From: Anodontia alba
Taxonomy: Eukaryota; Mollusca; Bivalvia; Lucinida; Lucinidae
NCBI GenBank assembly: GCA_964016985.1
Contig: OZ024828.1
Span: 9,328,610 to 9,392,609 of the forward strand
Length of the DNA stretch: 64,000 nucleotides
Direction: 5' to 3'
Part shown: positions 25,601 to 40,100 of the stretch, piece by piece
Layout of the letters: each line of letters opens with the position of its first letter
Position numbering within the stretch: position 1 is the first letter of the stretch
Notes under the pieces: generated by a model
The model's input: only the letters and a program-made list of their open reading frames with translations
Database searches by the model: none
What the model was told of the DNA's origin: nothing
Translations under genes and position numbers: made by a program

Positions 25601-28079
25601 TCTACAAGTCACCCTGATATTTCCTATGAGGTTTCGAGTCAATTGGCCTTACTATTCAGAAAAAGTTCAAAATAGATTTTCAAGCTGACGACTGTGGCAG
25701 CCATATTGGATTTCCCATCAGAATAAATTTAGCAACTTTTGATCTACATCACGAAAACACGCCTATATAATTTTGACCCCCTTAAACCCCACTTTTATAT
25801 AGTAAAACTGGGGTTTACAGGGGTATACATTATTTTTCTTATTTCTGCTCAAAAACATAGATTGTGGGTATTTGTTAGTCTAACAAGTACTCACAATCTA
25901 TGTTTTGAGCAGAAATATGAAAAACATTTGAATTTTTTATCTGAAAATTTTCAATTTTTCGGTGATTAACTTTTCAGTATATTTGAATAGGCATGTTACG
26001 TAATGACAAGTCACCATTATACTTCCTACCATGTTTCGAGTAAACTAGCCTTTCCCTTCTGGAGAAAAAGTGCAAAATAGATTCCTAAGATAGTGACCAT
26101 CTTGGATTTCTGATCGGAACGATTTTAGCTATTTTTGATCTACAAGTCACCCTGATGCTTCCTACCAAGTTTCAAGTCAATGGGCCATTCATTTCAGGAG
26201 AAGAGGCGAGGAATAGATTTTGCAAGATGGCGGCCATAACTCCCATCTTGGATTTCCTATCCAAACAATTTTAGCTATTTTTGATCTACATGTCACCACA
26301 TAGCTTCCTACCAAGTTTCAAGTCCATCTTTCAGTTCATGAGAAGAAAATGGATTTTCAAGATGGCCGCCGTTCCAATAGGAACACTTGTAGATATTTTT
26401 GATCTACAAGGCACCCCGATGCTTCCTACCAAGTTTCAAGTCAATTGGCCTTTTGATTCAGGAGAAGAAACGAAAAACAGACTTTTTCAAGATGGCGGCC
26501 ATCTTGGATTTCCGATCCGAACGATTTTAGCTATTTTTGATCTACAAGTCACCCTGATGCTTCCTACCAAGTTTGGGGTCAATTGGCCTTTCTGTTCAGG
26601 AGAAAGAGTGAAAAATAGATTTTCAAGATGGTGGCCATCATGGATTTCTGATCGGAATGATTTTAGCTATTTTTGATCTACAAGTCACCCTGATACTTCC
26701 TACGTTTGAGGTCAGTTAGCCGTTCAGTTAAGGAGAAAGAGTAAAAAATATATTTTCAGTGACGGTGGCCACCTCGGATTTCCAATTGGAACAATTTTAG
26801 CTATTTTTGATCTACAAGTCACCCCGATGCTTCCTACCAATTTTCAAGTCAACTGGCCTAGAGGGGTAGGAGGAGTTGGCTTTTAAAGCAAATGTTGATG
26901 TTGCAAGATGAACATTGACCAATGACAATAGCTCACCTTGACCACATCATGCTCAGGTGAGCTAAAAACATACATCTTGATACTCCTCTTATCTACAGTT
27001 ATGATATGAATGTAAGAAAAACATCACGAAAACCTATGCCTATATAATATTGACCCCCTTAAACCCCACTTTTATATTGTAAAACTGGGGTATAAATTAT
27101 TTTTCTTATTTCTGCTCAAAACATAGATTGTGGGTTCTCGTTAGAACCGCCTCAGTGAGGCAGTTCTAACGAGTACACACAATCTATGTTTTGAGCAGAA
27201 ATATGAAAACTATGGGAGTTTTTATCTGAAAATTTTCAATTTTTTTTTAGATTAAATTTTCTATATATTTGAATAGACGTGTTTTTGTAATGACTTTTAG
27301 TTTAGAGTGCTCTCCCTTTGAAGAGTGTCTAACTCATCTTAAGCATTTCAACCCTCATTGAAGCACTTCTAATGAGTACTAACATATGTTTTTATGGAGA
27401 ATTGGAGAAAATTATCCCAGAACTATCATCAAATACTCCCCCTTTACAAGTCCTCTGACAAACACGGTAAGGGGTTAACATCCGTATAGTTGAGGTAAAA
27501 TATGGTAATTGTTGTAAGACAGGCAGGAAAACTGTATTTACTCACTGTCTTCCCCAGTGTAACCTATATGTACAACAGCAGGGCGAGAATATGGTCCCAA
27601 CGTATTGTGAGCCTCAACATAGATTTCATATGGTGAGTAGACATCTCCATAGTTGATCTCCTTCTGGTTTTCTTGCCAATCATATATCTCATGTTTGGTC
27701 GTCTTTCCATCCTTTTTGATCGTCAGTACATATTTGAAGTTATCAGCATTGTGTTGTATTTCTGGCATTGGCTGTCAAAAGGAAAAAATTACGAATTTAA
27801 AAATTAAAAAAAATAGATGAGTGCAGGCAGCTTTATTCTTATTTTCATTTTTCTGGTTGGGTACATTCTTGGACACTAAGGTTTGTTTGGCTAAACAAAA
27901 TGATGTTGGTTTTACAGAAAGTACCTGAAATGCAAGTTTCATCTCAAACAACATAAACAGATCTTAATTTACCAATTTTCTTTGCAAGTTAGTAAGAATG
28001 CCATATATTTGTGGTCTGGATTGCAATTTGGCTAGAAATAAATTTTCAGATAAACAAGAAAAATCCAGTGTCATGTATT

Positions 28080-28114
<35 letters not shown>

Positions 28115-31100
28115 AGGGGGGTGGGGGGGGGGGGAAATTACCACTAAAAAAAAAAAAACACATATGAAGGGCTATTTGGACAGATGTGGCAATGCCTGAG
28201 AATCTAATACCTTTCTTTTCTTTTTATGGTCTAACTCAAGCTATAAAAAGTACAGTAAATGCCCTAAAATTTTGAACAGTTGTTTCCTGTGCATTTGTTT
28301 TACAAAACACTTGGTGGAAAGACAAAAAGTGTAGACCCTGAACTGACTGCTCCTGAAAGAGCAGTCTGATCTGGGTCTGCACTGTTTGCATATCAAAACT
28401 AACACATGCAAATAAATACTTTCCTACTTCTCTACAACATATAGCATAGTATCTGTAACATATATAGTGGTACCTATTCGAATTGCCTCAGCAGGACAAC
28501 TGCCCAAAACATAGGTTTCAAAAACACAAAAGCAACCAGAGGACCAATGGTCCTAAACCGCTCACCTGAATGCTGAGTGTTTTTTTAAATGAATTTGAAG
28601 GTCATTATAGAAGACTGTCCCATGGACCGTTAATATGCTTATTGGAAGCCAGGTTCATGTTATGGGGCTTTATACCCCTCTTTAGGATCATGAACCTAGG
28701 GGTCTGTACCATGAGTTGATTTGCTGATTATGTCATGTGACCTGGACCATTTGAACAAACTTTTGTTCCCCCATCCCACAGAGGCTCTACATGAAATTTG
28801 ACTTCAATCTGCCCAGTGGTTTCAAAGGAGAAGAGGTTTGAAAACACTGACAGACCACAGACGACGACAACAGAGACTACTCATACTATAAGCTCACCAG
28901 TGGGCCAAAGGCTCAGTTGAGCTAAAATTTCAGTCCAAAAAACTACAATTTTTTTTTTATTTCTCAATAACTGAGTGCTGAGTGTATACAGAGCCATTTG
29001 GTTTCTGAGAAGATTTTTGAAGAGATTTTACCATGGCAGCCATCTTGGTCATGTAACCTTAACCATTTGAACAAACTTTTGTTCCTCTATCCCATAAAGG
29101 CTTCATATGTAATTTAGCTTAAATTTGCCCAGCTGTTTAAAAAAAAAAAAAAAAAATTGTTATCTTCGTAGCGGAGTGGTTAGTGCACTGGACTCTGGTG
29201 CTAGAGGCCCTATTTCAATCCCCAAGGGAGGTGAGAAAAAATTTGGTGGCGGAACATGCTTTCCTTATTGTCATTTGCAGGTATCACAAGTGATTGAATT
29301 TGACCTTGGTGTTGAATGGGTTAAGGTCAACCCGAACTCATCATCTGAAAAAAATACAATGGGCCATAGTTCCCAACGCTACATTCATAGTTTAAAGGCC
29401 ATTATCCCACTGGTTCCAGAGAAAAAGATTTTTAAAGATGATTTACCATATATGGTCATGGCAGCCATCTTGGTCATGTGACTGGGGCCAATTGAACAAT
29501 ATTTCATTTTGTCAAACCCATAAAAGCTTCATATGAAATTTGACTTCAATTTGCCCAGCAGTTTTTAAAGAATATTCAGTTTTGATATTGACATATGAGT
29601 GACCTTGGTCAAAGATCAAGGAGTGACCTTGACCTTTGATACTCATGTAGCTTCATTTACACATTTAATTGATGGCAAATACAAAATTAAAAATCACAGG
29701 CAACAATAGTTTCCAAAAAATTAACAATTTCCACTTTTTCCCCTACAAAAGCATATATGACCAAATTTGACCTTGACGTAAATTGGGTCAAGGTCAAGCT
29801 AGTCATCATTTAAATAACTATGATGAGCCCGAGACCCCAATACTACATACCAAGTTTCAAGGCAATTGGTCCATGGGTTCCGGAGAAGACGTTTTTTTTA
29901 AATGTTTTTACCATGTACAGGCAAACCATATTCGTCATGTGACCAAACTCATATTAATTTTCATTTCCTTGTTCTTAAAAGCTTTCCTATGAAATTTGGT
30001 TACAAATGACCCAGTGGTTTCTGAAGAAAACAAGCTTTAAATTTTCATATCTGAATGACCTTGGGCCAAGGTCAAAGAATGACCTTGACCTTGAATATTC
30101 ATTTAGTTTCATTTACTGCTTTAGCTACTTGCATCTACAAATTTTCAGATCAAAGGCTGCACTAGTGTCTGAAAAATACAGTTTTGACTTTTTCCCATAT
30201 AAAAGCCTATGCGAACAAAGTTGACCTTGGCCTAAAATATGTGAAGGCTATCCAGGGGTCATCATTTGAATAAACTATGATTGGTTTGAGTCCCCAATGC
30301 TACATACCAAGTTCCATGATAATCAGCCCACTGGTTCTAAAGAAGAAGCTTTTTAAAGGGTCTGACCTTATATGGGCATGGCCGCCATAATAGTCATGTG
30401 ACCAAATTCATATTAATTAATTTTCATTTTCTTGTTCCTAAACACTTTCATATGAAATTTGGTTACATATAACCCAGTAGTTTCTAAGAAAATCAAGTTT
30501 TGATTTTCATATATGAATGACCTTGACCTTGAATACTCATATAGTTTCATTTACTCATTAAGCTCACTGCATCTACCAATTTTCAGATCATAGGCTGCAA
30601 CAGTTTCTGAAAAATACAAGGTTTTGACTTTTTCCCACACAAAAAGTCTATGTGAACAAATTGACCTTGGCCTAAAATAGGTCAAGGTCATCTAGGTGTC
30701 ATCATTTGAACCCAATGCTACATACCAAGTTTCATGAAATCAGCCTACTAGTTCAAGAAAAGAATTTTGAAGGGTTTTTACCTTATATGGGCATGGTGGC
30801 CATCTTGGTCATGTGACCTGGACCCTGCAAACAAACTTTTGATTCCCTATCCCATGGATGCACCACATGGAATTTGACTTCAACAGGCCCAGTGGTTTCA
30901 GAGGAGAATATGTTTGAAAATGTTGACAGACAACAGATGACAGACGACAGAGGCTAGTCATACCAGTGAGCAAAAGGCTCAGGTGAGCTAATAACTGGAA
31001 ATGTGTCCACAGTACACAGATGCCCCCACCCAGACCCCTAGCCCCACCCAGGAGCATGACCCTGGGGCAACAGTACCATACATTAAAAGGTCTTGATGTA

Positions 31101-34100
31101 GGTAAGTGTCATATAAAGTTTCAACTTTCTAGCTGAGAAGGTATAAAAGTTATTACCTGCAACGGTACCATACATTAAAAGGTCTTGATGTAGGTAAGTG
31201 TCATACAAAGTTTCAACTTTCTAGCCCAGAAGGTATAAAAGTTATTAGCTGCATGATGAACGTGGACGTAAATTTGCACCTAAACTTGCAGGTAAACTTG
31301 AACCTGGTTACGAGCATGACATATGCACATACGCACGTACGCGTGTAACATCATGGCGAAACGCTATATGCCCCACTCCTGCCAAAGGCAGGCGGGGGGC
31401 ATAAAAATATCAATACTTTTTTTTTTTTTTTTTGGTAAATGGAAGCATACATGTTTAGGACGTATCCTAAATTTTCAAACATTTCATTTCATATTTTTCC
31501 AGCTGAAATTACATTTTTATGCATTTGGCTTCACAATATACTTGGTTCAACTGTAAACAGTGTAGATCTCATCAGGCTTCTCCAAAAGCAGTCTAATCTG
31601 GGTTTGTATTGTTTGCATATTGCCAGTTTATCAGAAAAGCATGAAGGTTTAGAACAATTCCAATATCTGTACATCCTTTTGGGCCTTAGATCCAAGTGAT
31701 AAATCTGAAGACAATTCATTACGAAAACACGCCTATTCAAATATATAGAAAATTTCACTTCCAAAAACTGAAAATTTTCAGATAAAAACTCTTATATTTT
31801 TCATATTTCTGCTCAAAACATAGATTGTGGGTACTCGTTAGAACTGCCTCGGTGAGGCAGTTCTAATGAGAACCCACAACCTATGTTTTGAGCAGATATA
31901 AGAAAAATAATGTTTACCCCTGTAAACCCCAGTTTTTCTATATAAAAGTGGGGTTAAAGGGGGTCAAAATTATATAGGCGTGTTTTCGTGATGGAGCAGC
32001 ATTATGGGAGGAGAGCCGAACAGCAACTGTTCATACAAGCCTGCACATGTATGCAATCTCCCCAGAACCTATATTGTTGGCTCACTTAAACCGTAAGCCA
32101 AGAGGAAGCTTCAGCTTAAGAACTAGACAGGGGGCCTCTATAAAACCGTGCTCCGAGATTATAAAATTTTTTCATGCTCAACTCGGCTGAGCATGAAATT
32201 TGTCCTGCTAATATATCTCCAAACACTAACAATTTCAATTTCTTTCCTGCTAAACACAGTCGAACTTCGATGGCTCGAACACCTTTGGGACCATAGAAAA
32301 TTGTTCGAGACATGGGTGGTTTGAGTCATTGAGGGTTAATTATGGTGCCAAGTCAGGAAGCAAATGGCGATAATTAAGGGATTTTTTTTTTTATTTTCTA
32401 CACAATAATTGTATGTTGAGTGTACTCATTAGAACTGCCTCTATGAGGCAACCCTAATGAGTACACATAACATACAATGTGGCAATAAAATAAGAAAATT
32501 TTCCTAAATATTTGTTTTCTTGAGCTATCGGAAGAACTTCGTAGGGACTCAAAAACGAGTTCGAATTAGCCATGGTAAACGAGCCATCAGTGTTCGAACT
32601 ATCGAGGTTCGACTGTATAGCTGAAAATGAAACTTTCTCTGCTAATAAATATGAAAATGCCAACAATAGTTGGCATTTTCATATTTATTGGCAGAGAAAT
32701 TTTCGTGTTCAGCTGAGCTGAGCATGAAAAAGTCTTATAGCCTCGGGGCCAGGGCATGTGCATTGAAAAATGATTCCATTGAAAGTCCTAAGAGCTTTTT
32801 TCTTGTGATGTGGGTCAATTTAAGATGATGATAGTACAAGCAAACATAAAAATGCATGACCACGGGCATTTTCAGAAGCGATATAATAGCATACTTAATG
32901 CAAGTATTCAGAGAATAATGTAAAAACTGATCATTGTTTATTCCATTCATCTAGCACTCTTTCTGCATATCCTCAAACAATCAAATGGACTTCAGGGAGT
33001 TGTTAAAGATGAGTATTCGAAGATAATTTTGGGATAATTTTCACTAGTTCTTCATAAAAACATATAATGTGGACACAGAGGTGCTTCTAATGAGTACCCA
33101 CAACATATGTTTTTATGGAGACATTACGAAAACACACCTATTCAAATATATAGAAAATTTCACCCCCAAAAACTGAAAATTTTCAGATAAAAACTCTGAT
33201 ATTTTTCATATTTGGCAAGGCGGTTCTAACGAGTACCCACAATCTATGTTTTTTCAGCAGAAATAAGAAAAACAATTTATACCCCTGTAAACCCCAGTTT
33301 TACTGTATAAAAGTGGGATTTAAGGGGGTCAAAATTATATAGGCATGTTTTCGTGATGAAACAAGAAAAATATCCCAGAATTATCACCCAATACGTCTCC
33401 TTAACAATCTTCTGGACTTGTAAGGTGTTAAAATGTCTAAATATTTAGGTTAAATATTATATACATTAGCCTATTTTAGTCTAGCCCCAAGGCTATACAA
33501 CTTTTTTATGCTCAGCTCAGGTAAGCATTAAATTTTCTCTGCTAATAAATATGAAAATGCCAACAATAGCTGGCATTTTCATATTTATTAGCAGAGAAAT
33601 TTTCAAGTTGAGCTAGGTTTAGCAGGAAAGAATTTGTAATTGTAAGTAATTTGAGATTTCTTAGCAGGACAAATTTCATGCACAGCTGAGTTGAGCATGA
33701 AAAAAAGTTTTATAAACCCTCAGGGCCAATTTTTGTCTGGAGACTCCAAAAAAGGTAACTGGCAATCAGTGCAGACCTACATCAGAATGTGGCATATGAT
33801 AAGGGTCTCCAATGTTTGAAAACAGTTTAGCCATTTTTCCCTAGAAATATCTAAATAGCACAGCCTGATATACCTAAAATTGAAATTGGACTCTTCCAAT
33901 ATATAGTGTTGGGAGAGTTTAACCAGTCTAAAATGGGTTAAACTGTCTTGTGGGTAGTCATTAGAACTGTATCACTAAATCCATGAAGGAAAAAAGAAAA
34001 GAAAAATATCTGATTCAATAATTTCTAGAGATTTAGTAGATATAGAAACACTGAAATAGGCAGCCGCCATTTAACCATTTCCACCCTAAGTTTCAACAGT

Positions 34101-37100
34101 GGACTCTTCCATCTTTGAATTTGCACATATCCACTGTTGCAAATAGAGACATGTCAAAAATGTAAAATTGTAGATTGTGATGAGATGGCTCATAATGAAC
34201 TATCTCATCAGGATCTATGCTGCCTGAAAAGGTATCTGTTTTAGTCCACAGGGCTGAAAGGATTAAATTACCCAGCCATGGCCAAAATACTGTATTCGAC
34301 CTAATTACCGCACATACTCCTATAAGCGCACAGTCAAGCTATTCCGTAGTCTTCAGATTACAGGCAGTGTACTTTTTGTCTACTTCTTTATAGAGGCATA
34401 TGTTGTGGGTTCTCATCTGAATTGCATCGACTTGTCGATGCAATTCAAATGAGTACCCACAACATATGCATTTATAAAGAAAATCGGAAAAAAAATCGCA
34501 TAATCATCAAATAAGTCCATTTCTGATCTTTTTTATAGTGTACCCTTAGTAGGTACATATTTTACCACAAATGAATGTTCCCAGTAAGTTTGAAAAATCT
34601 AAGAGCACAGTGCAGTAATTAGGTCGAATATGGTATTATATATTTCCTGATCCCTATTTGTATAAATTACATGTAACATGGATGCAGAGGAGTTGCTACA
34701 GTGATGTATTTGATGATAATTCTGCAATATTTTTCTCCATTTCTCCATAAAAACATATGTTTTGATTACGCATTAGAAGCACTCATGTGAAGTGTTTCTA
34801 ATGAGTACCCACAACATACGTTTTTACTGAGAAATAAGAAAAATTATCCCAGAATTATCACCATGAAAACATGCCTATATAATTTTGACCCCACCTTAAA
34901 CCCAGCTTTTATACAGTAAAACTGGGGTTTACAGGGGTATTCATTATTTTTCTTATTTCTGCTCAAAAACATAGATTGTGGGTACATGTTAGAACCTCCT
35001 TGCCAAGGCAGTTTTAACAGGTACCCACACATAGATTGAGGGTACACATTAGAATCACCTTGCAAAGGTGGTTCTAACAGGTACCCACAATCTATGTTTT
35101 GAGCAGAAATATGAAAAATGTCAGAATTTTTTATCTGAAAATTTTCAGTTTTTGGTGGTAACATTTTCAGTATATTTGAATAGGTATGTTTTCGTAATGT
35201 CACCAAATACTCCTTGTTAAGAAGCCTCTGCATGCATCATTATTCCATGTATTAGCGTTTGTGAAAACTAATGCTTGGTTATAATAGTGTTGAGCAGTCT
35301 ATGAAAAATAGCATTGGACCAGTCCATTACTTTTTGTAATCTGCTTCCAAAGCAATTTCAAACCCTAAGATTGTTTATGCCCGTGGTGTGCGCAGACAAT
35401 AATTTAGCTACTTACATCCCACTTTATAAAGAGAACACCAGGCTTGCTTCTGTCTGTGTGCACATTAGATGGGTGCTGATCAGGATAATCCTCGTTTGAC
35501 TGGCAAACAGCTTTGCTGAATTGGCTCGGCTCACTATCACCTAGCTCATTCACAGCAATCACTCGGAATGTATAATTTGCATGGGGAGATATTTCCACAC
35601 TACATTCGGTGACCTCAGGATTATCTACCTCGGCGCCTCTGGTCCATTCACTGGGTGCATAGGAATGATTGTACTCGACATAATACTTCGTGATCGGAGA
35701 GAAATTGTCTCTTCCAGGAGTCCAAGTGACAAGTGCACTTCTTGCAAGGCATGACTTGAAGTTCACGTTCGATGGAGGATCAGGTGGTGCTGTAAGAAAT
35801 AACAGAAATGAGCTGATACATGTGAGAAGAGTCCTTACTGCATAGTGACAGATAAGATAAAGTGTCAATATTTATTTTTATTTGTCCATGGAAACATATT
35901 TGTAGATATACCCATTAGAAATGCTCCAAAAGTGCTTCTAATGCATACCCACAACATATGAATGGCTGGGTCAGAATGTACGATGATGATGATATGGGCC
36001 CAGTTGTTCAAAACCAACAAAGTCGTTAGTTAATGTATCGTTAAAATTTTGATAATTAAATATGGCATATATGCTAATATTTTTGCTGAAAAAATGTGAG
36101 TAGCTTTTGCAAATGCAAAAGCTACTCACATTTTTCCAGCAAAAATACCTGTGAATTAGATATTGTATTTACTAGAAAAGTTAACATTTTGACCACTAAC
36201 AAGCTCGTTAAGCTAACAATGCTTTGAACAACTGGGCCCTGGTGTTAAACATCCCTTTCAACATACTTAAGTAATATCGAGATTATGGAAGTGTGAATGA
36301 AGGGCTCTGTGCAATGAGTGCTATAGTCATAAGCAGAATTCTCCCTCCAGCAGGAGTCAAAGCTTGGACCTTGTGATCCAATGTCAGAAGTGTTGACCAC
36401 TTGGCCACCCAGACACATTATCAGAATATGTGATTGCACAGGTAGTCTTGGGTTTCATTATTCTTCTGCGGGAAAGTTAAAGTTTCCAATGCTGGTCTCA
36501 CTATATTTCTAAATGAACTCACCTATAACTTTAACTCTGCACTTCTATTGTCTGACTCCAGTCAATCTCATTATATTTCTACATTAATTGACCTATAACT
36601 TTAACCTCAGCACTTATACTGTCTGAGTCTAATCACTTTCATTAAATTTCTACATGAATTTACCTATAACTTTAACCTCAGCACGTCTACTGTCTGAGTC
36701 TAGTCACTCTCACTAAATTTCTACATGAATTCACCTATAGCTTTAACCTGAGCACTTCAACTATCTGATTCTTGTCACTCTCATTATATTTATAAATGAA
36801 CTCACCTGTAGCTTTAACTTCAGCACTTCTACTGTCTGAGTCTAGTCAGTCTTAAAATATTTATAAATGAACTTACCTATAAGTTTAACTTCAGCACTTC
36901 TGCTGTCTGGGTCTGGTCACTCTCACTATATTTATACATGAACTCACCTATAACTTTAACTTCAGCACTTCTATTGTCTGAGTCTAGTCAATCACACTAT
37001 ATTTCTACATGAATTCTAAAGAGGTAGAACTTTAACCTCAGCACTTCTACTTTTAAGTCTAGTCACTCTCATTAAATTTCTACATGCATTCACCTATAAC

Positions 37101-40100
37101 TTTAACCTCAGCACTTCTATTGTCTGAGTCTAATCACTCTCAATATATTTCTAAATGAACTCACCTATGACTTGCACCTCAGCACTTCCCCTATCTGAGT
37201 CAAGTCAATCTCACTATATTTCTAAATGAACTCACCTATAACTTTAACCTCAGCACTTTTACTGTCTGAATCAAGTCCGTTTGATGCCACACATGTGTAA
37301 TTCCCTGTATCTGAACTGCTTACATTGGTGACCAGCAGTCCTTTTCCATCTGTCTTGCTGATACGAGGATCCTTCAAGTTCACTGGTTCTCCATCTTTCA
37401 GCCAAGATATGGTGAGACGACTGACCTCATGGTGATCAGTTGTTGCTTGGCATGTGAACTGAAGTCTGCTACCATGTCTAATAGTCTGGGTGAGGGGATA
37501 GGGGCCAGATCGGATAGTAGTTTTGACTGTAATATAGAAAAACAAAAGATTCTAAGTCATTGCATGCTAGTACAGACTAAACAAGAAATCCGCGGAAAGC
37601 GATGTCGCACCTGCGGGGATTAAGTCATACAAGTTCCTATTTGTATTGAAAAAAATCTATTTTGCAGTATTCAAGAAATTGATAGGTAAGTTAATGGACA
37701 AAGTAGAAAATTTGGAATATTGGCTTGCAAAATTTTATCTAAACCAGTCCATTATTTCACAAGATATTGATATTGAGCGGATATCATTTTTGCCCATTAA
37801 TCAAGGCCAGTAACTCAGCTGAAAATTGATGAAATCCCAAGCTAGGTATTGTTAACAACAATATGTATGCAAAATATGATCCTAATCCATCAATTCTTTC
37901 AGAAGATATTGAGCGGAAACCAATTTTGGGGATAAATCAAGGACCCCTAACTCTGCTGAAATGAATCTGAAATTAATGTGCAAAAAATATGCACATCTTC
38001 AGACCATGTCCTAATCATATGTGAAGTTTCAAAGCTATTAGCCTAAAACTGCAGGAGGAGTTGCACTCACGAAACACCCACTGACTATAAGGGTTTTAGG
38101 CAAAAACTGACTAAGTTAACAAAGTGAAAAAAGTTTAAAAAAAAAAATCTGAGATTTATGTGCAAATAATATGCAAATCTTCAGACCCTGACCTAATCAT
38201 TTGTGAAGTTTCAAAACTATTGGCCTAAAACTGCAGGAGGAGTTGCGCTCACGAGACACCCACTGACTATAAGGGTTTTAGGTAAAAACTGACTAAGTTT
38301 TAAACAAAGTTGAAAAAGCTGAAAAAAAATCTGAGAATTATGAGCAAACAATATGCGCATCTACACACCATGGCCAAAACATCGGTGAAGTTTCAAAATG
38401 ATTGGCCAAAAACTGTAGGAGGAGTTGTGCTCATGAGACACCCACTGACTATTATGGTTTTAGGTAAAAACTGACTAAGTTAACAAAGCGTAAAAAGTTG
38501 AAAAAAAAATCTGAGAATTATGAGCAAACAATATGCGCATCTACACACCATGGCCAAAACATCTGTGAAGTTTCAAAATGATTGTCCAAAAACTGTAGGA
38601 GGAGTTGCGCTCACGAGACATCCACTGACTATTAGGGTTTTAGGTAAAAACTGACTAAGTTAACAAAGCGAAAAAAGTTAAAAAAAAAAAAATCTGAGAA
38701 TTATGAGCAAACAATATGCATATCTACACACCATGGCCAAAACATCTGTGAAGTTTCAAAATGATTGGCCAAAAACTGTAGGAGGAGTTGTGCTCACGAG
38801 ACACCCTCTGACTATTAGGGGTTTAGGTAAAAACTGACTGAGTTAACAAAGCAGAAAAAGTTTAAAAAAAAAATCTGAGAATTATGAGCAAACAATATGC
38901 ACATCTATACACCATGGCCAAAACATCTGTGAAGTTTCAAAATGATTGGCCAAAAACTGTAGGAGGAGTTGCGCTCACAAGACACCCACTGACTATAAGG
39001 GTTTTAGGTAAAAAACGACTAAGTTAACAAAGCAGAAAAAGTTGAAAAAAAAAAATCTGAGAATTATGAGCAAACAATATGCATATCTACACACTATGGC
39101 CAAAACATCTGTGGAGTTTCAAAACGATTGGCAAAAAACTGTAGGAGGAGTTGCGCTCACAAGTCAATTGTTGACGAACGGACGGGTCACGGCACGCCTA
39201 TATCGCACCTGCGTGCTAACGCAGGTGCGACAAAAACAGACAAGCACAATTTTACTTATTAACCCTTAAAGTGTCAATCACAACTACACCAGATAACAAT
39301 TTTACTTTTATTTTTTTCAGTGAAATAAAGTCTTGACATTTCATGTGAATCATCTGCACACATGAAATGTTGACTTATTTTCTCTAAAAAATAAATAATA
39401 ATAAATAAACAAGAGGGCCATGATGGCCCTGTAATGCTCACCTGAGTATCATAGCACTTCGATTTGGGCCGGTGACCTAGTTTTTTACCCCAAGTGACCC
39501 AGTTTTGAACTTAACCTAGAAATCATCAAGATAAACATTTTGAGCAAGATACATGATGACTGCTTCAAAAATGTGACCCTTAAAGTGTTAACAAGGTCTT
39601 CCTTTGATATAGCCAAGTGAGCTAGTGTTTGACCTGAAGTGACCCAGTTTCAAACCTGACCTAGAAATCATCAAGACAAATATTTTGAGCAAGATTCATG
39701 ATGATTTCTTCAAAAATATGACACCTAGAGTGTTAAAAAGGTTTTTTTTCTATTTGGCTTGGTGACCTAGTTTTTGATCCTAAGTAACCCAGTTTCGAAC
39801 TTGACCTAGAAATCATCAAGGCAGACATTTTGAGCAAGATTCATGATGACTGCTTCAAAAATGTAACTGCTAGAGTGTTAACAGTCTTCCTTTGATTTGG
39901 CCAGGTGACCTAGTTTTTTTATCCCAAGTGACCCAGTTTTGAATTTGACCTAGAAATCATCAAGACAAACATTTAAAGCAAGATTCATGACACTGTTGAC
40001 TCCAAGTGATCCAGTTTCGAACTTGACCTAGAAATCATCAAGACAAACATTTTGAGCAAGATTCATGATGATTGCTTGAAAAATGTGACCTCTAGAGTGT

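Larger units (their letters stand above)
24533..27545 (-). other. Intron between FN2 and FN3 exons
   Basis: Three family A copies, one of them inside a 1.66-kb family P element with a tandem CAAGATGGCGGCCATCTTGG motif. 24960-25300 and 27300-27545 contain only degenerate hairpin arms. Confidence 0.85.
27772..35415 (-). other. 7.6-kb intron within FN2
   Basis: Contains a GT microsatellite, a family N element, 2.4 kb of family P repeats with an embedded tRNA-like segment, a family G element, two family R elements (one split by a family D insertion), three family A copies, a family J and a family C element. No exon-like sequence was recognised. Confidence 0.85.
35790..37235 (-). other. Intron between Ig6 and FN1 exons
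   Basis: Contains the 71-bp exon-end/5' splice-site tandem array (36494-37235), a tRNA-derived SINE, a family K palindrome directly abutting that SINE, and a family-B hairpin (35885-35970). Confidence 0.9.

Noticed and set aside
26281..26676. 131-residue plus-strand frame with [11 protein letters not shown] repeats
   Set aside because: It follows tandem family P units, shows no domain, and the unit length drifts out of frame; not a gene.
34844..35233. 129-residue minus-strand frame
   Set aside because: Translation of a family A element; the same peptide fragments recur at every copy.
36494..37235. CRISPR-like array of regularly spaced repeats
   Set aside because: Units are contiguous without unique spacers, match the adjacent exon, and the context is eukaryotic.
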